A stretch of 64,000 bases of DNA from Ancylobacter sp. TS-1. GTDB lineage: Bacteria > Pseudomonadota > Alphaproteobacteria > Rhizobiales > Xanthobacteraceae. Every line of letters begins with the position of its first letter. Position 1 is the first letter of the stretch. Position numbers and translations under genes: made by a program. The stretch is taken from assembly GCF_009223885.1 (NCBI RefSeq), contig NZ_CP045144.1, positions 1,364,001 to 1,428,000 on the forward strand, in the 5' to 3' direction. Below the pieces are notes generated by a model. The model made no database searches, was not told the origin of the DNA, and was given only the letters and a program-made list of their open reading frames with translations. Shown here in pieces: positions 1-13,805 of the stretch.

Positions 1-79
1 TGGGCGCCGACTTCGGCCCCAGCGTCAGTTTGAGGATTTCGGGAAGAAGCGTACCGGCGAGCACGACGAACGGATTCAT
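1..79 (-). CDS. Partial unidentified protein, N-terminal 26 residues only
   Basis: Only the first 26 codons of a leftward gene lie inside the window; the rest runs off the left edge. The visible start reads MNPFVVLAGTLLPEILKLTL, mostly hydrophobic, so it could be a membrane segment or signal anchor. The ATG is preceded by a G-rich stretch (AGGGGGCTGCC) that can serve as a ribosome binding site. A perfect 21-bp palindrome sits 13 bp upstream of the start, which suggests local repression. The product cannot be named from this fragment. Confidence 0.55.
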   Translation of the reverse strand, partial: MNPFVVLAGTLLPEILKLTLGPKSAP

Positions 80-91
80 GGCAGCCCCCTA

Positions 92-112
92 TATTCAACT
101 TTAAGTTGAATA
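92..112. promoter_or_regulatory. Perfect 21-bp palindrome, candidate operator
   Basis: Arms TATTCAACTT (92-101) and AAGTTGAATA (103-112) are exact reverse complements around one central T. It lies just upstream of the leftward gene that starts at 79, and a TTGACA hexamer for that direction sits at 132-127. Position and AT-rich symmetry are what is expected of a dimeric repressor site, for example of MarR type. No cognate regulator gene is visible in the window. A second short palindrome (CTGTCG-TTT-CGACAG) follows at 134-148. Confidence 0.55.
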
Positions 113-322
113 CGGAGTTACAGCACTGTCAAGCTGTCGTTTCGACAGGTTACCGACGCCGGTCCTTTCTGTACAACGGAAAACAAAGCAGACCGGAAGT
201 TCGGCGCCGGTCTTGGATACGCCGCACGGTTCCCACGGCACGGGTCATCAAGGGAAAGAGATACAACCTATAGACGTATTTCGCCGAACCTGGGGCGTCG
301 GGGCGAACCGGGAGCCGGAAGG

Positions 323-1066
323 TCAGCCGCCGCGCCGGGCGGCGTCCGACTTCCTGAGGACGTAGAGGATGCTATGGGCCAATGTCGGCCACCGGGAAAG
401 CCAGTGATCCAGCGCCCCCGACGGGCCCTTGAGGATGTCGAAGGTGTAGCCGGCCCTGTCCTCAACCGTCAGGCCCGCACTCTCGAACATGTGGGTCCAT
501 TCGGCGGCGATGCCCATGCGCAGGTGCTTAAGGTCGACGCAGCGATCAAGCGCGACATTGACCGAGATGCTCGCCGCCCCGTCGGGCATCTTGCCCACCA
601 GAAGCCGAAGCCGGCTGCGCCACCAGGCCAGATTGGGAATGGTGACGAGCAGCACGCCGTCATCGCGCGTGACGCGGGCGAGCTCACGGATGAACTCTTC
701 CGTGTCGTAGATGTGCTCGATGACATCCATCGCGATCACCGCGTCGAATGAACCATCCTCGGCCGGAAAGGGCGACTCGCCGGAAATCCAGCGGGCCGTG
801 TGGATTCCCCGGCGGCGCGCATGCTCTAGCGGGGCATCGGCGATATCCACGCCATGCATCTCAGCGATGCCGCAGGCCTGCTTGAAGAACTCGGCGTTCC
901 GGCCGTCGCGGCAGCCGACATCGACGACCTTGTCCTTCCGGGGCAAAGCGGAAAGGTATCTCGATAGAAGGCTGCGCTTATGCCGCGTCCAGTTGAATTC
1001 CGCGGCGGCCTTCCGGTCGTCGCCGGCGTCGGCATAGAACGTCGCATTTCGACCCAGATTCACCAT
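323..1066 (-). CDS. Class I SAM-dependent methyltransferase
   Basis: A 247-residue protein with a Rossmann-type methyltransferase core. Motif I is VVDVGCRDGRNAEFF (about residues 47-61), the acidic residue closing strand 2 is in HGVDIAD, and motif IV-like FDAVIAMDVIEHI and post-motif DDGVLLVTIPNLAWW follow, the order seen in Methyltransf_11/25 families. It lacks a signal peptide or membrane segment, so it is cytoplasmic. The substrate cannot be deduced; small methyltransferases of this kind act on sugars, lipids or quinones. It stands alone, leftward, about 230 bp beyond the rpoD terminator and with about 240 bp to the next gene. The start ATG at 1066 has no strong ribosome binding site. Confidence 0.85.
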   Translation of the reverse strand: MVNLGRNATFYADAGDDRKAAAEFNWTRHKRSLLSRYLSALPRKDKVVDVGCRDGRNAEFFKQACGIAEMHGVDIADAPLEHARRRGIHTARWISGESPFPAEDGSFDAVIAMDVIEHIYDTEEFIRELARVTRDDGVLLVTIPNLAWWRSRLRLLVGKMPDGAASISVNVALDRCVDLKHLRMGIAAEWTHMFESAGLTVEDRAGYTFDILKGPSGALDHWLSRWPTLAHSILYVLRKSDAARRGG

Positions 1067-1243
1067 TCAATCGTCCCCTGGGTCGTCAAGAGGTCTGCTG
1101 GCCAGGATCGGCCACCGCCACCCACTTTGTTTCGCATCGCGGGAATATACGGCCGCGCCGCAAGCCCGTCGATGCGCCGAATAGGCCCGCCGCGTTGCCA
1201 ATGGCGAAGCGGCCGGCTGCCGACCCCGGCACCTCCGGACACG

Positions 1244-1270
1244 AAAAAGGGCGGCCTGGGGCCGCCCTTT
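1244..1270 (-). terminator. Intrinsic terminator of rpoD
   Basis: GGGCGGCC (1249-1256) pairs with GGCCGCCC (1260-1267) around a 3-nt loop, and the flanking A and T runs extend the stem. Read leftward it ends in five T, as expected for a terminator placed 24 bp past the rpoD stop codon. Confidence 0.85.
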
Positions 1271-1293
1271 CCGGATGCACGGTACGTGCTACC

Positions 1294-3291
<1,998 letters not shown>

Positions 3292-3463
3292 GCGTGTGCT
3301 CCTCAAGCGCCGTGCGGCAAACCGCCCCGGCGGGCGACGGCTGTCCTTGCGGCGCCGTCCTTCGATCGTTCAACCCCGCGTCTCCGCCACGGTGGAGAGA
3401 CACAAACGGGGCCACACGCACCACGCACGATGGACATGCGCGGACGGGCAACCCAGGGGACTT

Positions 3464-5410
3464 CTACATCGACCGCGCCGGGCGACCCGACGCAGCGCCG
3501 AACCCCTCTACCAAAGCTTCGGTTCCGTCAAGTGCCGCGAGCTGTCTTTGTACATCGAGAAAGCGGGCCCAGTTCATGTCGGTGGGCTCCTCGGCGAGTC
3601 GATTCTCGGCTTCCTTCAGTTCCTTAGATAGGGCGTGGCCGCGCCGGTGCAAGACCAGCCGCTGATGCCACCAGAGTTCGACATCGGCGGGCGCGGCATC
3701 GGCGAAGGCCGGCCAGTCGTGCCGCGCGATGGCGGTGCGGGCGAGTCGGGTGACCAGCGGCGCCAGCCCGTGCGACTCCAGCCGGGCGGCGAGGCGGCCG
3801 GCCTCCTCGGTGTCGCCCTCCATATGGGCGTCGAGCAGCGCGCGGCGCAGTTCCGCGGCCTCCTTGTTCTGGAACGACAGGTCGGCCAGTTCCTCGGCGC
3901 AGCGGTCGATCAGCCAGGGATGGTTGATGAGGGCGAACAGCAGCAGCGCCTCGTTGCGAGGAATCTCGGCCGCCGCGCCGCGCACCAGCGCCGAGCGCCG
4001 CATCGTCTCGCCCGCCGTCACCCCGGCCGACGGGCGCCCGGGCGCCGGGCGCCGCCCGCCGCGGCCGGGAAAGCCGCCCTGCCCGCCGGCGCCGCGCCCC
4101 TGCCAATCGCCGCGCCGGCCGCCCTCGCCCTGCACGACGACGGGCGCGAACAGCCGGCGGAAACGGTCCATCAGCTCGCTGCGATAGTGCTTGCGCACCG
4201 TCTCGTCGGCGATGACGCGGACGATCTCGCCGATGCGCGCCTCCAGCGCGGCGCGGCGTTCGGGCGTGTCGACGCTGGCGCTCTCCATCTCGCGTGCCCA
4301 CAGCACGTCGGCGAGCGGGCGGACCTGCTGGAGCACCGCGTCGACCGCCTCGCGCCCGCCGGCCCGCACGAGGTCGTCCGGGTCCTGCCCGTCGGGCAGC
4401 ATGCCGAAGGAGAGGCTGACGCCGGGCTTGAGATGCGGCAGAGCGAGGTCCAGCGCCCGCCAGGCGGCGCGCCGGCCGGCCTTGTCGCCGTCGAACAGCA
4501 GCACCGGCTCCGGCGCCATTTTCCACAAGAGCGCCAATTGCTCCTCGGTCAGCGCCGTGCCGAGCGGGGCCACGGCGCCGGCGAAGCCCGCCTCGACCAG
4601 CGCGATGACATCGACATAGCCCTCCGCCGCGATCACCGTCGCGCCATTATGGGCGGCGGCGCGGGCGGAGAAGCCGTTGTAGAGCAGCGAGCCCTTGTGA
4701 AAGAGCGAGGTCTCCGGCGAGTTGAGATACTTGGCCGAGACCTCCTTTTCCAATGCCCGGCCGCCAAAGGCGACCACGCGTCCGCGCAGGTCGGTGATGG
4801 GAAACATCACCCGGTCGCGGAAGCGGTCATAGGGAATGGCGATGTCCTCGGCGCTCACCAGCAGCCCGGCCTCGATCATGTCCTCGACCGGCACGCCCTT
4901 GCCGCCCAGCGCCTCCTTCAGCGCGAAGCGCTCAGGCAGGGCGTAACCGAGGCGGAAGCGCGCCTGCGTCGCCGGGCCGAGCCCGCGATCGGCGAGATAG
5001 CCGCGACCCTTGGCGCCGGCCCGGTTCTGCAGCACCGCCTCGAAATATTTGGCGGCGAGTTCCATCACCTCGTGCAGCGTCTTGCGCCGGCTCTCGCGCT
5101 GCTCCTCCTCGCGCGACTGCACCGGCATGGGCAGGCCCGCCATGGAGGCGAGGCGCTCCACCGCCTCCGGGAAGGGCAGGCCCTCGACATCCATCAGGAA
5201 GTCGAACTGGTCGCCGTGCTTGCCGGAGGAAAAGCAGTGGTAGAAGCCCTTCTGGTCGTTGACGTAGAAGGATGGCGTCTTCTCGGGATTGAACGGCGAC
5301 AGGCCGCGCCACTCGCGACCCTGCTTCTTCAACTGCACGCGCTTGCCCACAACCTCCGAGACCGGGAGGCGGGCACGTATCTCGTCGAGGAACGAGGGCG
5401 GGAAGCGCAT
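3464..5410 (-). CDS. dnaG: DNA primase DnaG with degenerate zinc site
   Basis: A 648-residue primase that makes RNA primers at the replication fork. The order is an N-terminal CHC2-type domain (residues 1-100), the catalytic core with TOPRIM motifs EGYVDVIAL and LFDGDKAGRRA, and a C-terminal DnaB-binding helical domain after a Gly/Arg/Pro-rich linker (about residues 430-465). The zinc ribbon normally has C-x2-H-x17-C-x2-C; here the same spacing reads S38, N41, C59, S62, so three of four ligands are missing while the surrounding EKTPSF and GD motifs stay intact. I recall similar losses in Bradyrhizobium/Xanthobacteraceae primases, so this is probably a lineage trait and not damage. Upstream of rpoD in the same direction. 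The start ATG gives the family-typical MRFPPSFLDEIR opening. Confidence 0.97.
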   Translation of the reverse strand: MRFPPSFLDEIRARLPVSEVVGKRVQLKKQGREWRGLSPFNPEKTPSFYVNDQKGFYHCFSSGKHGDQFDFLMDVEGLPFPEAVERLASMAGLPMPVQSREEEQRESRRKTLHEVMELAAKYFEAVLQNRAGAKGRGYLADRGLGPATQARFRLGYALPERFALKEALGGKGVPVEDMIEAGLLVSAEDIAIPYDRFRDRVMFPITDLRGRVVAFGGRALEKEVSAKYLNSPETSLFHKGSLLYNGFSARAAAHNGATVIAAEGYVDVIALVEAGFAGAVAPLGTALTEEQLALLWKMAPEPVLLFDGDKAGRRAAWRALDLALPHLKPGVSLSFGMLPDGQDPDDLVRAGGREAVDAVLQQVRPLADVLWAREMESASVDTPERRAALEARIGEIVRVIADETVRKHYRSELMDRFRRLFAPVVVQGEGGRRGDWQGRGAGGQGGFPGRGGRRPAPGRPSAGVTAGETMRRSALVRGAAAEIPRNEALLLFALINHPWLIDRCAEELADLSFQNKEAAELRRALLDAHMEGDTEEAGRLAARLESHGLAPLVTRLARTAIARHDWPAFADAAPADVELWWHQRLVLHRRGHALSKELKEAENRLAEEPTDMNWARFLDVQRQLAALDGTEALVEGFGAASGRPARSM

Positions 5411-5552
5411 GTCGGGAATCGGTTCTCCGGTCGAACGCCCCTTCTAGCAGGCAAGAGGCAGGCCGTTTGATGACGCCGTGCCCTCGATGTGGCGGCGGGC
5501 CGGCGGTCCCGCAATCCCCGCAATCCACCGGCGGAAAAATCGCGAAACGCTA

Positions 5553-5604
5553 AACCATTCGGTTGACAATCGTCACGGCCGGGCAAATACTAAACCACAT
5601 GGTT
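5553..5604. promoter_or_regulatory. ArsR promoter with two dyad operators 40 bp apart
   Basis: The hexamer TTGACA (5563-5568) is followed after exactly 17 nt by AATACT (5586-5591), a plausible sigma-70 promoter for the rightward arsR gene. Two related dyads overlap it: AACC-ATTC-GGTT (5553-5564) and AACCA-CA-TGGTT (5593-5604), whose starts are exactly 40 bp apart. The first runs into the -35 and the second covers the predicted transcript start and the ATG at 5599. This is the usual geometry of an autoregulated ArsR gene. Confidence 0.65.
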
Positions 5605-5973
5605 GAACATATCCCCCACACCGCCAGCCGGCTCGATCACATCTTCCACGCCCTCGCCGACCCGACGCGGCGGGCCATGCTGAACCATCTCGCCATGGGC
5701 GAGCGCACGGTGAGCGAACTCGCCGAGCCCTTCGCCATGTCGCTGGCCGGCGCCTCCAAGCACATCAAGGCGCTGGAGGCCGCCGGGCTGGTGGCCCGCC
5801 AGATAAGGGGCCGGCAGCATCTGTGCCGGCTCCAGCCCGACCGCCTCGCCGAGGCGCATGAATGGCTGAGCTTCTACGAGCGCTTCTGGACCGAGCGGCT
5901 CGACGCCCTCGACGCGCTGCTGCGCCAGCCCGAACCCGTGCTTCCCATCGAAACCAAGGGAGACGACGCATGA
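5599..5973 (+). CDS. ArsR-family winged-helix transcriptional regulator
   Basis: A 124-residue regulator with the ArsR helix-turn-helix (ADPTRRAMLNHLAMGERTVSEL, then AMSLAGASKHIKALEAAGLV with the recognition helix). It has no Cys metal-binding pair, so it belongs to the group paired with SRPBCC/AHSA1 proteins, not to the metal sensors. The ATG at 5599 is preferred over a TTG at 5563 because the latter lies inside the -35 hexamer. The predicted transcript start falls at or one base before this ATG and there is no Shine-Dalgarno sequence, so translation may be leaderless. Its stop overlaps the start of the SRPBCC gene by ATGA. Autoregulation through the two flanking dyads is likely. Confidence 0.9.
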   Translation: MVEHIPHTASRLDHIFHALADPTRRAMLNHLAMGERTVSELAEPFAMSLAGASKHIKALEAAGLVARQIRGRQHLCRLQPDRLAEAHEWLSFYERFWTERLDALDALLRQPEPVLPIETKGDDA

Positions 5974-6518
5974 ACACCCACGCCGCCAACGGCTACGCCA
6001 CCCGCGAGGCCGCCGACACGCTGCGCTTCGAACGCCTTCTGCCCGGCCCGGTCGAGCGGGTCTGGGCCTATCTCACCGAACCGGAAAAGCGCCGCCTCTG
6101 GCTCGCCGACGGCCCCATGGAGCTGAGGACCGGCGGCGCGGTCGATCTCGTCTTCCGCAACAACGAACTCGGTGGCGACGAGCCGCCGCCGGAGCGCTTC
6201 GCCTGCCATGCCGGCGAGATCCACAATCAGGGCGTGGTGCTGGCCTGCGAGCCGAACCGGCTGCTGCGCTTCACCTGGGAGGCCGGCACGCCCTCCGAAT
6301 CGGAGGTTTCCTTCGAGCTTGCCCCGCGCGGCGAGCGCGTGCTGCTCACCGTCACCCATACCCGCCTTGCCCGGCACAGCACCCTGCTCGGCGTGGCCGG
6401 CGGCTGGCACTCCCACCTCGCCTTGCTGGAAGGCGAGCTGGGCGAGGGCGAGCGCCCGTCCTTCTGGCCGCTCGTCGCCCGCTACCGCGAAGAATACGAG
6501 CGGCGCCTTGCCGAATGA
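5970..6518 (+). CDS. SRPBCC (AHSA1/Aha1-like) domain protein
   Basis: A 182-residue START/Bet v1-like fold protein. It opens with the typical LRFERLLPGPVERVWAYLTE and continues with strand motifs (GGAVDLVFRN, LLRFTWEAG, RVLLTVTHTRL) and the C-terminal helix GGWHSHLALLEGEL. The family binds small hydrophobic ligands in a closed cavity; the ligand is not known here. The ATG at 5970 overlaps the arsR stop (ATGA), so the two are translationally coupled and form the common ArsR-SRPBCC pair, in which the regulator controls its partner. Confidence 0.88.
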   Translation: MNTHAANGYATREAADTLRFERLLPGPVERVWAYLTEPEKRRLWLADGPMELRTGGAVDLVFRNNELGGDEPPPERFACHAGEIHNQGVVLACEPNRLLRFTWEAGTPSESEVSFELAPRGERVLLTVTHTRLARHSTLLGVAGGWHSHLALLEGELGEGERPSFWPLVARYREEYERRLAE

Positions 6519-6562
6519 CCGACGGCGGCGCCATGGCCGGACGAACCCGGTCATGGCGCGAA

Positions 6563-6600
6563 AGCTGAGGAGGCGAAGGAGCCCCCCCGCCTCCTCAGCT
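6563..6600. terminator. Hairpin between convergent SRPBCC and azlD genes
   Basis: AGCTGAGGAGGCG (6563-6575) and CGCCTCCTCAGCT (6588-6600) form a perfect 13-bp stem with a 12-nt loop. It lies between two convergent genes, and the azlD stop codon (6597-6595) is inside one arm. The T-run is short on both sides (three T leftward), so it may act as a weak bidirectional terminator or a 3'-end stabiliser. Confidence 0.55.
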
Positions 6601-6903
6601 CGCCCCCATATAGGCGCGCCACAGCGCGGCGGCGAGGATGCCGAGCGCGATGGCCGGCAGCGCACGGCGCAGCGCCAGCATGCCGAGGACGGCGACGCCG
6701 ACCGCGACATAGGCCTCGGCCCCGCCGCGCACCGTCGCCGGCACCACCAGCGCCACCAGCACGGAGCCAGCGAGATAGCGCAGGAACGACTCCATCCGGG
6801 CCGACATCGGCATGAAGCCGACGAGGAAGATGCCGCCCGCCCGCGTCGCATAGGTGACGAGGGCCATGGCAAAGACGACGAGCAGCGCGTTGGCGGTGCT
6901 CAT
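6595..6903 (-). CDS. azlD: AzlD-family branched-chain amino acid exporter small subunit
   Basis: A 102-residue membrane protein with about four hydrophobic segments (ANALLVVFAMALVTYATRAG, FLRYLAGSVLVALVVPATV, AYVAVGVAVLGMLALRRALP and ALGILAAALWRAYMG). The TYATR motif near the N-terminus and the L-R-Y-L-A-G-S-V-L-V-A-L-V-V-P stretch are AzlD hallmarks. AzlD works with AzlC to export branched-chain amino acids or analogues across the inner membrane. Its ATG (6903) overlaps the azlC stop by ATGA, so the pair is translationally coupled. Confidence 0.9.
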   Translation of the reverse strand: MSTANALLVVFAMALVTYATRAGGIFLVGFMPMSARMESFLRYLAGSVLVALVVPATVRGGAEAYVAVGVAVLGMLALRRALPAIALGILAAALWRAYMGAS

Positions 6904-7655
6904 GGCCGCCTCATCTCGTCGCGCACGAGGCCGGCGATGCCGCCGGCGAGCCCGCCGACCAGAACGTGCCAGTTGGCGGGGAGGAACCACACCGCCGCCA
7001 TGGCGGCGAGGCCGGCGACCGCCCAGGGCAGGTCGTCGACCCGCCCGCGCCGCAGCCCGACAAGCGTGGTGGCGAAGAACGTCACCAGCACGAGGTCGAG
7101 CGCGTAGGTCTTCACGTCGTCGAGCGTCAGGCCGCCGGCCACGGCGCCGATCACCGTCGCCGTCACCCACGTCACCCACATCATGAGGCCGCCGCCGAGG
7201 AGAAAGCCGAGGTCGCGCTCGCCGCGCCGCTCGGCGGCAATCAGCGCCGCCCAGTTGAGGTCGCTGAGCAGCGTCATCGTGCCGTAGACCTTCCACGCCG
7301 GGAGGCCCCGGCACAGCGAGCGGATGGAGGCCCCGAGCAGGATGTGCCGGGCATTGATGGCGAAGGTCGCGACCAGCAGCGGCAGCCACGGGATCGGCGT
7401 CGTCCACAGGTCGAGCACGGCGAACTGGGAGGCGCCGGCATAGACGATGGCGCTCATCAGCGTCGCGAGCCAGCCCTCCAGCCCGTGGCCGCGCGCGGCG
7501 ATGCCGAAGGCGACGCCGAACACGAAGACCGGCGGCAGCACGGCGAGGATCGCCCGCGCCCCGCGCCGGCAGCCGGCCCAGGTCAGGCTCGCCCCGCGCG
7601 GCGCCGCGCCATCGGGCGCGCCGGCCTGCGGGTGGGTTTCGGGGACTGGCGGCAT
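6900..7655 (-). CDS. azlC: AzlC-family branched-chain amino acid exporter large subunit
   Basis: About 251 residues with seven or eight membrane segments. Family signatures include VFGVAFGIAARGHGLEGW, LMSAIVYAGASQFAVLDLW and INARHILLGASIRSL. It is the large subunit of an AzlCD exporter. The ATG at 7655 is the chosen start; a GTG at 7664 is possible and neither has a clear ribosome binding site. The first 30 residues are Pro/Ala-rich and not conserved in the family, so a downstream start cannot be excluded. Confidence 0.9.
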   Translation of the reverse strand: MPPVPETHPQAGAPDGAAPRGASLTWAGCRRGARAILAVLPPVFVFGVAFGIAARGHGLEGWLATLMSAIVYAGASQFAVLDLWTTPIPWLPLLVATFAINARHILLGASIRSLCRGLPAWKVYGTMTLLSDLNWAALIAAERRGERDLGFLLGGGLMMWVTWVTATVIGAVAGGLTLDDVKTYALDLVLVTFFATTLVGLRRGRVDDLPWAVAGLAAMAAVWFLPANWHVLVGGLAGGIAGLVRDEMRRP

Positions 7656-7734
7656 GGAGGGCACGCGGATGGGGGCACGCGGAGGGAAGAAAGGCTTCGG
7701 GCGGGCGTCCCGGACGCCCGCCGGCCGGGACGGG

Positions 7735-8193
7735 TCAGCCCGCCGTCAGCAGGTTCTTGACCGTGCCGCTGGCCTTGCCGAAGTCCATCACGCCCGTATA
7801 GCGCTCCTTGAGCGCCGCCATGGTGCGTCCCATGTCCTTGAGCCCGGCCGCGCCGATCTCGGCGATCACGGCGGCGATGGCTGCCTGCGATTCGGCTTCG
7901 GTCAGCTGGGTCGGCAGGAAGGACTGGATGATCGCGATTTCCTCGCGCTCCTGCGTCGACAGGTCGGCGCGGCCGGCTTCCTCGTAGACCTTGGCCGATT
8001 CCTCGCGCTGCTTGATCATCTTGGCCAGCAAGCCGAGCAGCTCGTCGTCGGAAAGCGGGTCCTTGCCATGGCCGCGCGCCTCGATGTCGCGGTCCTTGAT
8101 CGCGGCGTTGACGAGACGCAGCGTCGCAAGGCGCCGCTTGTCCTGCGCCCTCATGGCGTCTTTCAGCGAATTGTTGATCTGGTCGCGCAACAC
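7735..8193 (-). CDS. GatB/YqeY domain protein
   Basis: A 152-residue YqeY protein: N-terminal helical region MLRDQINNSLKDAMRAQDKRRL followed by the GatB-tail-like domain (REEIAIIQSFLPTQLTE, then GLKDMGRTMAALKERYTG and ASGTVKNLLT). YqeY proteins resemble the tRNA-binding tail of the GatB amidotransferase subunit; the role of the stand-alone form is unsettled. The start is a GTG at 8193 with AGGAAGG about 11 nt upstream. The gene is divergent from carA with a 250-bp shared upstream region, where it commonly sits near dnaG/rpoD and carAB in alphaproteobacteria. Confidence 0.92.
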   Translation of the reverse strand: MLRDQINNSLKDAMRAQDKRRLATLRLVNAAIKDRDIEARGHGKDPLSDDELLGLLAKMIKQREESAKVYEEAGRADLSTQEREEIAIIQSFLPTQLTEAESQAAIAAVIAEIGAAGLKDMGRTMAALKERYTGVMDFGKASGTVKNLLTAG

Positions 8194-8443
8194 GTTCCGT
8201 ACGCCTTCCTGCCATTGGCGAGGCTGCGCGCCGGAAACGTGCCGTTCCGGGCCGCACCGCTGCTCGCGATCCGATGCTTGTCCGCCCCCTGCCCTGCCCC
8301 GGGCGAGGGGAACGCCGCCACGCAGGCCGCACCTGTCCTGCGTGCAGCCATCCGCAATTCGAGGCCCAGATACGCAGCGTGAAGGCTGGCATCCGGCGCG
8401 GCAACCGACTAATTAGGGCACACAACGACAGGGAACAAGTTCA

Positions 8444-9649
<1,206 letters not shown>

Positions 9650-9777
9650 GGCCGTCTTCCACCGCCGGGCGGGCGGGCGTCGTCGTCCGCCCTTCCCCCC
9701 CGAGGGAATCTGGTTTAAGGGAAGCCCCCAATTGCGGGGGCACCCTCGCCCAGAAAGTTCAATCCGGGTCCGCCCAA

Positions 9778-9803
9778 GGACGCGTTCTCGACGCGTCCTT
9801 TTT
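9778..9803 (+). terminator. Intrinsic terminator between carA and carB
   Basis: GGACGCGT (9778-9785) pairs with ACGCGTCC (9791-9798) around a 5-nt loop, followed directly by five T (9799-9803). An additional hairpin, GCCCCC/GGGGGC (9724-9741), lies just upstream. Both are between carA (ends 9649) and carB (starts 9842) and face the same direction as the genes. Confidence 0.8.
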
Positions 9804-9841
9804 CGTGCGCCCGGACAAATGCGCGAGCCGCACGGGATCCG

Positions 9842-13177
<3,336 letters not shown>

Positions 13178-13309
13178 CGGCGCCCGACGGCGCAGACAGT
13201 CCGCCGCGAACAATGGATTAAGCCCGCGCGGGAGGTTCGTCGAGGCCGGTTGGCCCGGACGGACCCCCGCGGGGGCTTCCTTTGCTTTTGGGAGGTCAAG
13301 AAAAGACCG

Positions 13310-13783
13310 ATGGAAAAGATTCCGATGACCGCCGGCGGCCATGCCGCACTGGAAGAAGAACTCAAGCGGCGCCAGCAGGTCGAGCGTCCGCGCATCATCG
13401 AGGCGATTTCCGAGGCGCGTGCCCATGGCGATCTCTCCGAGAACGCCGAGTACCACGCCGCCAAGGAGCAGCAGGCCCTGAATGAGGGCCGCATCGCCGA
13501 GCTTGAGGACAAGCTCTCGCGGTCGGAGATCATCGATGTCGCCAAGCTGACCGGCGATGTCGTCAAGTTCGGCGCCACCGTGACCCTCATCGACGAGGAC
13601 ACGGAGGAGGAACGCGTGTGGCAGATCGTCGGCGACATGGAAGCCGACGCCAAGGAAGGCCGCATTTCCATCTCCTCGCCGCTGGCGCGCGCGCTGATCG
13701 GCAAGAAGCGCGGCACCTCGGTGGAGGTGGTCACCCCCAAGGGCGCCCGCTCCTACGAGATCGCCAACGTCCGCTTCGCCTGA
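13310..13783 (+). CDS. greA: Transcription elongation factor GreA
   Basis: A 157-residue GreA. The N-terminal antiparallel coiled coil carries the acidic tip ([17 protein letters not shown]) that enters the RNA polymerase secondary channel and stimulates cleavage of backtracked RNA; the C-terminal FKBP-like domain follows ([30 protein letters not shown]). The ATG giving [10 protein letters not shown] matches family starts; GGGAGG lies 14 nt upstream. It follows carB after 132 bp that contain a CCCCCGCGGGGG palindrome (13264-13275) and a T-rich tail, possibly the carB terminator or a greA leader attenuator. Confidence 0.97.
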   Translation: MEKIPMTAGGHAALEEELKRRQQVERPRIIEAISEARAHGDLSENAEYHAAKEQQALNEGRIAELEDKLSRSEIIDVAKLTGDVVKFGATVTLIDEDTEEERVWQIVGDMEADAKEGRISISSPLARALIGKKRGTSVEVVTPKGARSYEIANVRFA

Positions 13784-13805
13784 CGGCCGGCGCGGGCACG
13801 CTCCC

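Noticed and set aside
13264..13275. CCCCCGCGGGGG palindrome before greA as a firm terminator
   Set aside because: There is no room for a loop without losing pairs and the following T-rich sequence is interrupted; it is only mentioned as a possibility in the greA entry.
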